From: Fuerstiella sp.
Lineage (GTDB): Bacteria > Planctomycetota > Planctomycetia > Planctomycetales > Planctomycetaceae
Direction: 5' to 3'
Assembly: GCA_022447225.1 (NCBI GenBank)
Contig: JAKVAZ010000010.1
Coordinates: forward strand, 1-64,000
DNA length: 64,000 nt
The notes beneath the pieces were generated by a model. It worked only from the letters and a program-made list of their open reading frames with translations. It searched no databases and was not told where the DNA came from. This document shows positions 8,260 through 16,087 of this stretch, in pieces. A program made the position numbers and the translations under genes. Numbering within the stretch: position 1 is the stretch's first letter; each line of letters begins with the position of its first letter.

Positions 8260-9387
8260 ATGATGGATCTGATCGAGAACGATTACCTACTCTTAACACC
8301 TGGCCCTCTGTCAACGTCTCCCACGGTTCGCGCTGCCATGAATCGTGACTGGTGTACGTGGGATGACGACTACAACGTCGGTGTGGTGACACCGATTCGG
8401 GAGAAGCTGGTGCAGCTTGCCACTGCCTCCCGGCCGGACGAGTATACCTGTGTGCTGATGCAGGGGAGCGGCACGTTTTCGGTGGAATCGATGATTGGCT
8501 CGACGATTCCTGCGGATGGTAAACTGTTAGTGCTGGTCAACGGAGTATACGGAAATCGACTGGCTCAGATTGCCGCACGACTCAATATCGATCACATCGT
8601 ACAGGACAGCGGAGAGCTTGCACGACCTGATCCGGATCGTCTCGGTCAGACGCTGTGTGATGATCCCGGGATCACACATGTGGCTGTGGTGCACAACGAA
8701 ACCACCACCGGCATGATGAATCCCCTGGAAGAAATAGCCTCGATCGTGAAGTCGCAGGACCGAATTCTGCTGGTGGATTCGATGAGTGCTTTTGGAGGCG
8801 TACCAATGGACGTTGCTGAACTGGGCATCGACTACCTGGTGTCGTCAGCAAACAAATGCATTCAGGGGGTACCGGGTTTTGGTTTTGTGATCGGACGGGT
8901 GGAGCAGATCAGGCAAACGCAGGGCCGGGCCCGGTCGCTGTCACTGGATCTCCACGACCAGTGGCAGTGTATGGAACACGGCAAAGGAAAATGGCGTTAT
9001 ACGAGTCCGACGCACGTGGTGCGTGCGTTCTATCAGGCGTTGATTGAGCTGGAACAGGAAGGAGGCATCGCGGCTCGTCATGCCCGCTATACCGAGAATC
9101 AGTGTCGGTTGGTGGCCGGCATGCAGCGACTGGGATTTCGCTGTGTGCTGCCGGCTGAATATCACAGTCCGATCATTACGGGGTTCCGCAGTCCGCAACA
9201 TCCGGACTACGATTTCCAGCGGTTCTATGGTCTGCTGAAGACTCAGGGTTTTGTGATTTACCCGGGCAGAGTGACCGGAATTGACTCCTTCCGCATCGGT
9301 ACGATCGGTCACGTTTTTCCTGAGGACATTGACCGCCTGCTGATCGCGATTCGAGCGTCGATGTACTGGGAATCGCTGAAGTTTTAG
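8260..9387 (+). CDS. phnW: 2-aminoethylphosphonate-pyruvate transaminase
   Basis: A 375-residue fold-type I PLP enzyme that transfers the amino group of 2-aminoethylphosphonate to pyruvate, giving phosphonoacetaldehyde and alanine. The N-terminal [14 protein letters not shown] and WCTWDDDYN signature is characteristic of PhnW. Asp173 ([10 protein letters not shown]) contacts the PLP ring, and Lys199 in [15 protein letters not shown] is the Schiff-base lysine. The length fits the family. Two ATG codons, 8260 and 8263, are possible starts. It follows phnY by 65 bases and precedes a membrane protein by 11 bases. Serine-glyoxylate aminotransferases share the fold, but the motifs and neighbours favour PhnW. 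Confidence 0.94.
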   Translation: MMDLIENDYLLLTPGPLSTSPTVRAAMNRDWCTWDDDYNVGVVTPIREKLVQLATASRPDEYTCVLMQGSGTFSVESMIGSTIPADGKLLVLVNGVYGNRLAQIAARLNIDHIVQDSGELARPDPDRLGQTLCDDPGITHVAVVHNETTTGMMNPLEEIASIVKSQDRILLVDSMSAFGGVPMDVAELGIDYLVSSANKCIQGVPGFGFVIGRVEQIRQTQGRARSLSLDLHDQWQCMEHGKGKWRYTSPTHVVRAFYQALIELEQEGGIAARHARYTENQCRLVAGMQRLGFRCVLPAEYHSPIITGFRSPQHPDYDFQRFYGLLKTQGFVIYPGRVTGIDSFRIGTIGHVFPEDIDRLLIAIRASMYWESLKF

Positions 9388-9398
9388 GAGCCAGGTGC

Positions 9399-10712
9399 AT
9401 GGTCACGCCTCGTCATTTGCGGGATTCGCTGGTTCTGCCATGTCTTTTTCTGGGGATGGTCGGGGGGAGTTACTGGTCCGGCGTCCGGATGTCCAACGAA
9501 GGCTGCGGATGGACCAACGGGCTCATCTGGGGACTCGCCTGGTATTACCTGAGTACATCGCGTCATGACCGCAGCCAGCGGCTCTATGGCAGCGGGTGGT
9601 TTGTCCTGGCATCCGTGGCGGGTTTCTACCTGGGCGGTCAACATGGTTATGGTCAGTTTCATTCCTGGATTCAGGGGATGTTTCATCTGAATTACAACGA
9701 CGGTGAACTGGTCGAGATTTTTCCTGCGGTCGGCTACTGGTGGGTATTTCTTTGTGGCTGTGGCTGGGGAGGAGTGGCCGGGGTTGTGCTGAGTTGGAGT
9801 GGATACATTCGGCGAATCCCGTGGTGGCAGTGGGGCGTGCGGATCTGTCTGGTGGTGGGAGTTGCGTGGGCGTTTCGTGAGTTTGCTCTGGCACGCCAGG
9901 ACCTGATTATGCCGCTGTACGGGCAGGTGGACTACAGCAATCTTGAAGCGTGCCCCGACTGCGCGTGTCCCGACTGCAGACGTACCGTGCGCACGCTTGC
10001 GGAGTCCATGATGTGGCTGGGATTCTATGTGGGCGGGTTGATCTTCGAGGTGTTCAGAAGAGACTGGAACAAAGTTGGGTTTATCCTGACCACGGGGCTT
10101 GGGTTTGGTTGTGCCTTTACGGCTTTTGAGTGGTTGCACCTTCCTCTGTTCCAGAGCGGCAGCCTGTGGAAATTCTGGGAGTCCTCATGTGGAGTCCTGG
10201 GAGGAGTCACACTGGGCGTCAGTTTCTACCTGTTTAATCGGCCGCGGTCGGATGACGTCCGTACCGATCAGCAGGTCGGGACATCGGCACGATGGATTTT
10301 GGTGGCAGAACGATTGATTGGTGTCTGGCTGCCGGTGCTGGTGTCGTTCTATGTGGTGACCAAAAAAAAATCGCAATACTATTTTTCCTGGTTTGGCATG
10401 GAAAAAAATGCGTTCATGGAGAGCGTTGACCTGTCTCTGGTAATTCTGCTGACTGCGATCGGTTGCGTGGTGGCCTGCCGGACTCTGTGGTGTTCAGGAT
10501 CCGGGCTGCCCGTACCGGCTGTTCCTCGCGCCGGCCGGCTGTTCCTGACGAGCTATGTTGTCATGTTTTTGGTCTCTCGGCTGCATTCCTTTGACGGGAT
10601 CATTGATAACGCGTCTCAGAGATTCGAGGTGGCGCCATACGGAGTTCCGTTTTTACTGGGAATCGTGTTCTTTTTCTGGATCCACCTCCGACGACGTTCG
10701 CACGCGATTTGA
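9399..10712 (+). CDS. Polytopic membrane protein, unknown function
   Basis: A 437-residue protein with about twelve hydrophobic stretches spread over its whole length, so it is an integral inner-membrane protein. I do not recognise its family. Glycine- and tryptophan-rich helices recur, for example FLCGCGWGGVAGVV near 120 and SCGVLGGVTLGVS near 270, hinting at an internal repeat. A short soluble loop at about 186-195 carries a paired cysteine motif, CPDCACPDC, which could bind a metal or form disulfides. It starts 11 bases after phnW and is followed 21 bases later by a creatininase-fold gene, so it is likely in the same transcript. No phosphonate transporter is otherwise visible, so a transport role is conceivable but unsupported by homology. 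Confidence 0.8.
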   Translation: MVTPRHLRDSLVLPCLFLGMVGGSYWSGVRMSNEGCGWTNGLIWGLAWYYLSTSRHDRSQRLYGSGWFVLASVAGFYLGGQHGYGQFHSWIQGMFHLNYNDGELVEIFPAVGYWWVFLCGCGWGGVAGVVLSWSGYIRRIPWWQWGVRICLVVGVAWAFREFALARQDLIMPLYGQVDYSNLEACPDCACPDCRRTVRTLAESMMWLGFYVGGLIFEVFRRDWNKVGFILTTGLGFGCAFTAFEWLHLPLFQSGSLWKFWESSCGVLGGVTLGVSFYLFNRPRSDDVRTDQQVGTSARWILVAERLIGVWLPVLVSFYVVTKKKSQYYFSWFGMEKNAFMESVDLSLVILLTAIGCVVACRTLWCSGSGLPVPAVPRAGRLFLTSYVVMFLVSRLHSFDGIIDNASQRFEVAPYGVPFLLGIVFFFWIHLRRRSHAI

Positions 10713-10733
10713 ACCCATTAACGGGGACCACTT

Positions 10734-11534
10734 ATGAATGACCAAGAGATCTGTATTGAGAAAATGAGACCCGCGCAGGTGGCGGCTTGTCGGCGGCGGG
10801 CGGATCTGGCATTTTTGCCGCTGGGGGCCATTGAATGGCACGGTGTGCATAATCCTCTGGGGGTGGATGCCATCAAGGCTCATCACATCAGCTGCATGGC
10901 AGCAGCTGAACTTGGTGGGGGTGCGGTGTTTCCTGCCCTGGTCTGGGGGGTGCCTCGGGACAGTTTTTTTGTCAACAAGTCCAGCAGTTTCGGTGATCTG
11001 TCCGAAACAGTGGCCAAAGCCCTGGAAACCCAAACGCAGCGGGTGCGCGGTTTTTCGTCTCACGGAGGTATGGACATCCAGGAGCAATGGCTGTTCTACC
11101 AGCGGCTGCTAAGGATGAGTCTGGAACAAATCGCAGGGTACGGATTCAAGTCGGTCTATATTGTGTGCGGACACAATCCGTTGATCCACTGGGCCAGGCC
11201 CGTTGCAATGGCGTTTGCTCGCGCTGCGTGGGCAGCAAATCAGCCGATCAATATTGACTGCGGTGGTGAGTTTGACGCCGCCGGACTCCAAATCAGCGAT
11301 CACGGTGGTCAATGGGAAACCAGCATCACCATGGCGATCGAACCGGACAGCGTTGATCTGGATGAGCTGCGGGAACAACAGGAATACCAGGGAGTTGGCT
11401 GCGGTGATGATGCGCTGGAGGCGACAGCCGGTCAGGGCAGAGAGTGGATCGAGACGTGTGCCGGCGCGATTGCCCGTGATGCCCGCCGGCTGATTGATAA
11501 CCATCCTGACAGTGCCAACAGGACGAATCGTTGA
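10734..11534 (+). CDS. Creatininase-superfamily metal-dependent amidohydrolase
   Basis: A 266-residue protein with the creatininase fold, whose members hydrolyse cyclic or linear amides at a binuclear metal site. Visible signatures are LPLGAIEWHG near 28-37 (family form PxGSxEQHG), a following Asp (GVDAIKAHH), CGHN near 145 (family form NGHGGN) and DHGGQWETS near 187-195 (family form HAGExETS). The substrate is unknown. Several superfamily members act on formamides or on cofactor intermediates. A GGGGA sequence ahead of the ATG at 10734 acts as ribosome-binding site. It is the last gene of the rightward phn run and converges on the carbamoyltransferase gene 127 bases away. A role in freeing amide-bound aminophosphonate is possible but only inferred. 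Confidence 0.82.
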   Translation: MNDQEICIEKMRPAQVAACRRRADLAFLPLGAIEWHGVHNPLGVDAIKAHHISCMAAAELGGGAVFPALVWGVPRDSFFVNKSSSFGDLSETVAKALETQTQRVRGFSSHGGMDIQEQWLFYQRLLRMSLEQIAGYGFKSVYIVCGHNPLIHWARPVAMAFARAAWAANQPINIDCGGEFDAAGLQISDHGGQWETSITMAIEPDSVDLDELREQQEYQGVGCGDDALEATAGQGREWIETCAGAIARDARRLIDNHPDSANRTNR

Positions 11535-11661
11535 GAGCGGCCGTCCGTGTTTTGGTGTCGCGTTCTCACTTTCTGAGTGGAGACGGGGATCTGATGTTCA
11601 AATTGCGGGGATGTCCCGAGTCAACCGGGGCGGTTCTGATTTTGTATGCAGTGGATGTCGG

Positions 11662-14600
11662 TCAACCCAGGTAACTGGACAAACAGGTGGGGGTCGTTTT
11701 TGTTGCAGACTGTTCAACAGACATGTCTGTTTTGCGGCTATCTGTCGTCGGCGACGAAGCGGCATTCTGCTGGTAGCTTTTCAGCTGCAGGATTCCCAGC
11801 CGATGCAGCTTTTCAATCCAGCTTCGTTCGAACTCCTCACTGTACTGTGACAAAACGGGTGCTGTTCTTTCAAAGCGTTCGAGTTCGTCGGCAATGCCGG
11901 CTGTAATTTCATAGGTAGTGAAGAAGGGGTTACCCGGGAAACGCAGTTCGTAGTCCGTTTCCCTGCGCGACAGGCTTTGTGTGGCCACCAGCCGCAGTTG
12001 CGAATGGACGGACAGAACCATGGATTCGGCCTCCCTGCTGTCCCACAGGCGGCGCTGCTCAATCCATTCCTGGACATGTTCCCAGACGGGTTCCGCAGGA
12101 TTGTGAATGGTGCGGGTTGTAATATCAGAGCCGGAACATCGGGCGTTCAGCCAGACGAGAATATATCCAAAATTCACGTTCTGCAGATTTTCGTCACGAA
12201 AGTTTTGAATCCAGCGGTCTAGTTCTGCGTGATAGTCTTCCAGACTTTGCGAGAACGGTGCATGGCAGTGCGGGACGGAGAACAGGATTTCATCCCGATC
12301 TGCGGTTGAGAGAATCAAAGCGTGGGCGGCCGCCTCGTTCAGCCAGTTCTTAAGTTTTTGCTCATACGTTTCAGGATTGACCAGGTCGGTGACAACACAA
12401 AGTCTTCCGTCCGGGCTGAGGTGTTGTTCTGCTCCGCGTACAATTTCCTGCAGGATTCTTTCTCCCGTTGTACCACCATCACGGAACCTGAATTTCTCCT
12501 CCGGGCTGGGAACGAACGGCGGGTTTGCGAGGATGCAGTCGAACGTTTGGTCTTTGACGGCTTCGTACAGGTCTCCCTGACGTGCTTCATAATTGCGAAT
12601 ACCATTCAGCTGAGCATTGAACCGTGAAAAACGAATGGCTCGGGGGTTCACATCGACAGCAACGATTTTTCTCGCGTAGCGACCGGCCACCAGTCCCTGA
12701 ATTCCTGATCCGCAGCACAGGTCCAGCAATGCGTCACATATTTGACGTGGCGCTGTCTGCACAAGACCGTGACTGTCCATGCCAATATACATGACCGGAT
12801 CTTCGTCCAGTCGGTCATCTTCAAAGATCATGTAGCGATGATCGGTGGCAATCAGCAGACCACCTGAACAGAACAGGTCAACACCCCCCCGAAAGTGATG
12901 TTCCTGTTCGATCAGAATTCCCATTGTAACGAGGCAGTGCCGCTGATTTTCGTCAAAGAGATTTTCCACACGTTTCCGGGGAACCGAGGCTCTCAGCTGA
13001 AACAGTCGGACCAGATCACTCAGAGGAGTTTCGGGCAGCAGGTGTGTGTCGTAATAGTGCAGTCGTGTTGGTTCAATCGACTGCAGGGAGTCAACACTCA
13101 GCAGCCGGCAGATGGTTTTTTCGGCGTAGCCGGCGTTCAGAATGGTCTGCCGGATTTGTCGCAGTTCGTACTCAATATTGAAATCGGAACTGTGGAACGA
13201 GTCCAGAGTCTGCCTGCTTTTCAGGCCGGACAGATCGATGAGTGATCGATGGTCCGTATCCAGCCAGCCGTTATGAACTGCAATCTGAAACTGTTCAAGG
13301 ACGGAAGTCACCTCCGCGATCATTTCATCGAATTCTGCCGGTGTTGCGCACAGTTTCAGACGCAGTTCTTCCCGAAGTGAACGGGGATCATGGCGGACCG
13401 CAAGCAGGACTTCGAGCTGACGCAGAGTCAGCTGCACTTTTGCCTGGCGTCCGGTTTCATCCACAAGTACTGAGTTGCCCCCGGGATTCAGAACAATGGT
13501 TGTCTGCGGGCTAAGCTGAGTTTCCAGAGGGACAAGAAACGGTGATTTGCCGAATAAGAGACTGGTTTCCTTCAGCAGGCCTCCATGGTCGGCGATGCTG
13601 GCCAGTTCTGATTCGGTCCAGTGCCGACTGCCGTCATGATCGAACAGGGCTGCATCCAGTTCGGTCATCAGCGGGACAACGGACGGTTGCTGCGCATCCA
13701 GACCGCGAGGTAGTTTTTCCACAGGCAGATTGAAAACATGCCGGTCATATTCTCTGACCGACTGGTGCCGACGTCGAATCCATCGATCTTCCAGAGCAAG
13801 ATAGTCTATGTCGGTTCGCAGGAACGTTTCGATTGCTTCCTGAGGTGTTTCCACGATTGGCTGACCCGCCACATTGAAGCTGGTATTCAGTAGGACCGGT
13901 GCAACACCCCGCCTTTTTTCTGCTTCCAGACACAGTGCATGGAAGAATGCATTGTCCTGCTCGGTGCAGGTCTGCACGCGACCGGTGCCGTCTGCGTGTG
14001 TGATGGACGGCAGCAGTGATTTGAGTTCTTCCCGGACCGGCGCGACCAGCAGCATATACGGTGATTCGGAACCCAGTTCGAAGACATCTGCTGCGCGTTC
14101 CAGAGGCACGAAAGGAGCGAACGGGCGAAAGGCTTCGCGAAATTTGACTCTGGCGTTTAAAACGTCCTTCATGCGTTCATAGGTGGGGTCGGCCAGAATC
14201 GAACGATGTCCCAGAGCACGCGGTCCAAACTCAGAGCCTCCTTCATAGCGGGCAACAACATGGCCTTTGACCAGGGCGTCTGCCACGCGATGAGTCATGT
14301 CAGCGAATTCAAACTGTTCCACCTTCAGCAGATCACCAAAACCGTCGACAGCTCTGTCGATTTCCTCGGAGCTGTACGGGCGCCCGAAACAGGCGGACCG
14401 GAGAGCCGGACGTGCGGTTCCGGATTCCTGAGTGTGGTACGCCCACAGCGCACAACCCGCCGAAATTCCGTTGTCGCCGGCGGCGGGAAAGACAAAGATG
14501 TCATCCAGTTTGCAGCGTGTCAGGATTTGATAGTTGGCCACAGAGTTCAGTGCAATACCGCCAGCCAGACACAGGTGTGTGAGTCCCGTTTGTTTTGCTG

Positions 14601-15453
14601 CTTCTTCGACCAGAGCGCACAAAACCTGTTCCAGTTCGTTTTGTACTTTCCATGCCAGGTCGACCAGCCATGGTCGAAAATAAGGTTTTCCCTGTCCGCT
14701 GTTGTAGCGTTTTTCCAGGGCTGTCATCTCCAGAAAAATATCATACGCCGATATTCGGATGCTGCGTGAGTTTAAGTCTTTATGAAACCAGCGGTTCCAG
14801 TTTGGCTGGGGACCGCCGTATGCAGCAAGTCCCATGAGCTTGCCGGCTTCGGCGAAACTGAGCCCGGAATTGAGCTGGGTGACAAAACCGGCTTTTCTGG
14901 CAACAGCTTCATACACAAACCCCAAAGTCGACAGAGTCGTCAGGTGAGACTGAACCGTTTCGCTGTGCAGTTCCGTTAGTTTGGTGCCGCGGCCTTCGTA
15001 CAGCGTATAAGACTCCGTATGACGCCCGTATTTATCGGAAATCGTTGACCCGCTGGCATCCACAACCAGGACCAGGGCTTCGTCAAATCCGGAAGGCCAG
15101 AAGGCCGAATAGGCATGGGCCAGATGATGGCTGGGGACCTGCCGCACATGTGAAGCCAGTTCGTCTGAAAACTTGCTTCGCATGATCTGTGGTGCCATAT
15201 CGACACCCGGCATGTTTGCCGTGATGGTGCTCATCGCTGACAGAGGCAGTTCCAGGTAGTTCAGGCAGTAAGCAATGCTTTCCCCAGGTACCTGAATTTG
15301 ACCCATCTGATCAGGGGACTGCAGCATGAACCCCACACTGTGCTTCACCCGGTCCAGGCGTTCCTGCTCGATCGCAACCACCACCCTGCCGTCCTGAACG
15401 ACGGCGGCGGAGCGGTCGTGTCCCATATTGATACCCAGGTGAAATTTGCTCAT
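11662..15453 (-). CDS. Carbamoyltransferase-methyltransferase fusion protein
   Basis: A 1263-residue multidomain protein. Residues 1-565 are a complete NodU/CmcH/TobZ-type O-carbamoyltransferase. The Kae1-like part shows SHHLAHAYSAFW near 108-119, VVDASGS, GGIALNSVAN near 298 and AAGDNGISAG, and the C-terminal part shows GGSEFGPRALGHRSI near 405-419. Residues about 590-740 form a linker that may contain a winged-helix segment. Residues about 755-1120 are a class I SAM methyltransferase with LDLCCGSGIQG near 910, VAVDVNPRAIRFSR and the NPPF motif near 977, preceded by a helical domain like that found in actinobacterial stand-alone methyltransferases. The ATG at 15453 gives the normal MSKFHLGINMGHD beginning; a GTG nine bases upstream is an alternative. 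It is alone, with no adjoining biosynthetic genes. The target of either activity is unknown. Confidence 0.9.
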   Translation of the reverse strand: MSKFHLGINMGHDRSAAVVQDGRVVVAIEQERLDRVKHSVGFMLQSPDQMGQIQVPGESIAYCLNYLELPLSAMSTITANMPGVDMAPQIMRSKFSDELASHVRQVPSHHLAHAYSAFWPSGFDEALVLVVDASGSTISDKYGRHTESYTLYEGRGTKLTELHSETVQSHLTTLSTLGFVYEAVARKAGFVTQLNSGLSFAEAGKLMGLAAYGGPQPNWNRWFHKDLNSRSIRISAYDIFLEMTALEKRYNSGQGKPYFRPWLVDLAWKVQNELEQVLCALVEEAAKQTGLTHLCLAGGIALNSVANYQILTRCKLDDIFVFPAAGDNGISAGCALWAYHTQESGTARPALRSACFGRPYSSEEIDRAVDGFGDLLKVEQFEFADMTHRVADALVKGHVVARYEGGSEFGPRALGHRSILADPTYERMKDVLNARVKFREAFRPFAPFVPLERAADVFELGSESPYMLLVAPVREELKSLLPSITHADGTGRVQTCTEQDNAFFHALCLEAEKRRGVAPVLLNTSFNVAGQPIVETPQEAIETFLRTDIDYLALEDRWIRRRHQSVREYDRHVFNLPVEKLPRGLDAQQPSVVPLMTELDAALFDHDGSRHWTESELASIADHGGLLKETSLLFGKSPFLVPLETQLSPQTTIVLNPGGNSVLVDETGRQAKVQLTLRQLEVLLAVRHDPRSLREELRLKLCATPAEFDEMIAEVTSVLEQFQIAVHNGWLDTDHRSLIDLSGLKSRQTLDSFHSSDFNIEYELRQIRQTILNAGYAEKTICRLLSVDSLQSIEPTRLHYYDTHLLPETPLSDLVRLFQLRASVPRKRVENLFDENQRHCLVTMGILIEQEHHFRGGVDLFCSGGLLIATDHRYMIFEDDRLDEDPVMYIGMDSHGLVQTAPRQICDALLDLCCGSGIQGLVAGRYARKIVAVDVNPRAIRFSRFNAQLNGIRNYEARQGDLYEAVKDQTFDCILANPPFVPSPEEKFRFRDGGTTGERILQEIVRGAEQHLSPDGRLCVVTDLVNPETYEQKLKNWLNEAAAHALILSTADRDEILFSVPHCHAPFSQSLEDYHAELDRWIQNFRDENLQNVNFGYILVWLNARCSGSDITTRTIHNPAEPVWEHVQEWIEQRRLWDSREAESMVLSVHSQLRLVATQSLSRRETDYELRFPGNPFFTTYEITAGIADELERFERTAPVLSQYSEEFERSWIEKLHRLGILQLKSYQQNAASSPTTDSRKTDMSVEQSATKTTPTCLSSYLG

Positions 15454-16087
15454 TGACAGCACGAGTATCTATACGAAAGGAGTGCGACCGGGATGTTTGA
15501 GTACACAACAAGCAGTCCGCAGCCGGGCACAACACGGGTGAAACTGCACAACAGTCATCCGCACGCAGCAGCGGAACGCAAAAAAAGATTCGCGGGATCC
15601 TGCCAGTGTTAATTTAGAATGCATCAAAGACCACCTCAAGTACAGGCACGGTCTCCTTTACAGGCACGCGCCCGTCCTCAACGCGTCTGTATCGTGGACT
15701 GAAGCGGATCGTGTACCAGGCAGATCACAGTTTTTCACTGTGTGAGTTTACGGGGTGCCGGCAAATCCGGTGCGTTCATCACTGATCATCTGCAGGATGA
15801 ACTGCGGCATTGTGTGAGTCTTCGGTGTTTTTGCAAAAGACGATGTTGCGATCAATGCCTCAACAGCCGGCTCCGTTTCGGACAACAGTCCGGGACATGA
15901 ATCAGACAAACGTCACGGCTGTGTTTGAACGTTTTGTTTGTCCGATCGCAGTACACTTCAGGACCGGTCCTGTTACTTGCCGGACAGTGCGGGTATCCTT
16001 GCCGACCGTTGTTCGTGACCGTTCGACATTGATTCCGCAGGTGTGCGGGAGCCGTCACGTTTGTGGGAAAATTACTCTGAGGACACA
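15454..16087. other. Divergent intergenic region, no gene seen
   Basis: These 634 bases lie between the divergent carbamoyltransferase and glycosidase-like genes. Only short unsupported ORFs occur. A 10-base direct repeat TACAGGCACG starts at 15641 and again at 15659 and could be part of a binding site. The GAGGA at 16079-16083 is the ribosome-binding site of the next gene. No RNA gene was recognised. Confidence 0.4.

Noticed and set aside
15641-15668. TACAGGCACG direct repeat between divergent genes
   Set aside because: Two 10-base copies are too short to call a regulatory site without conservation data.
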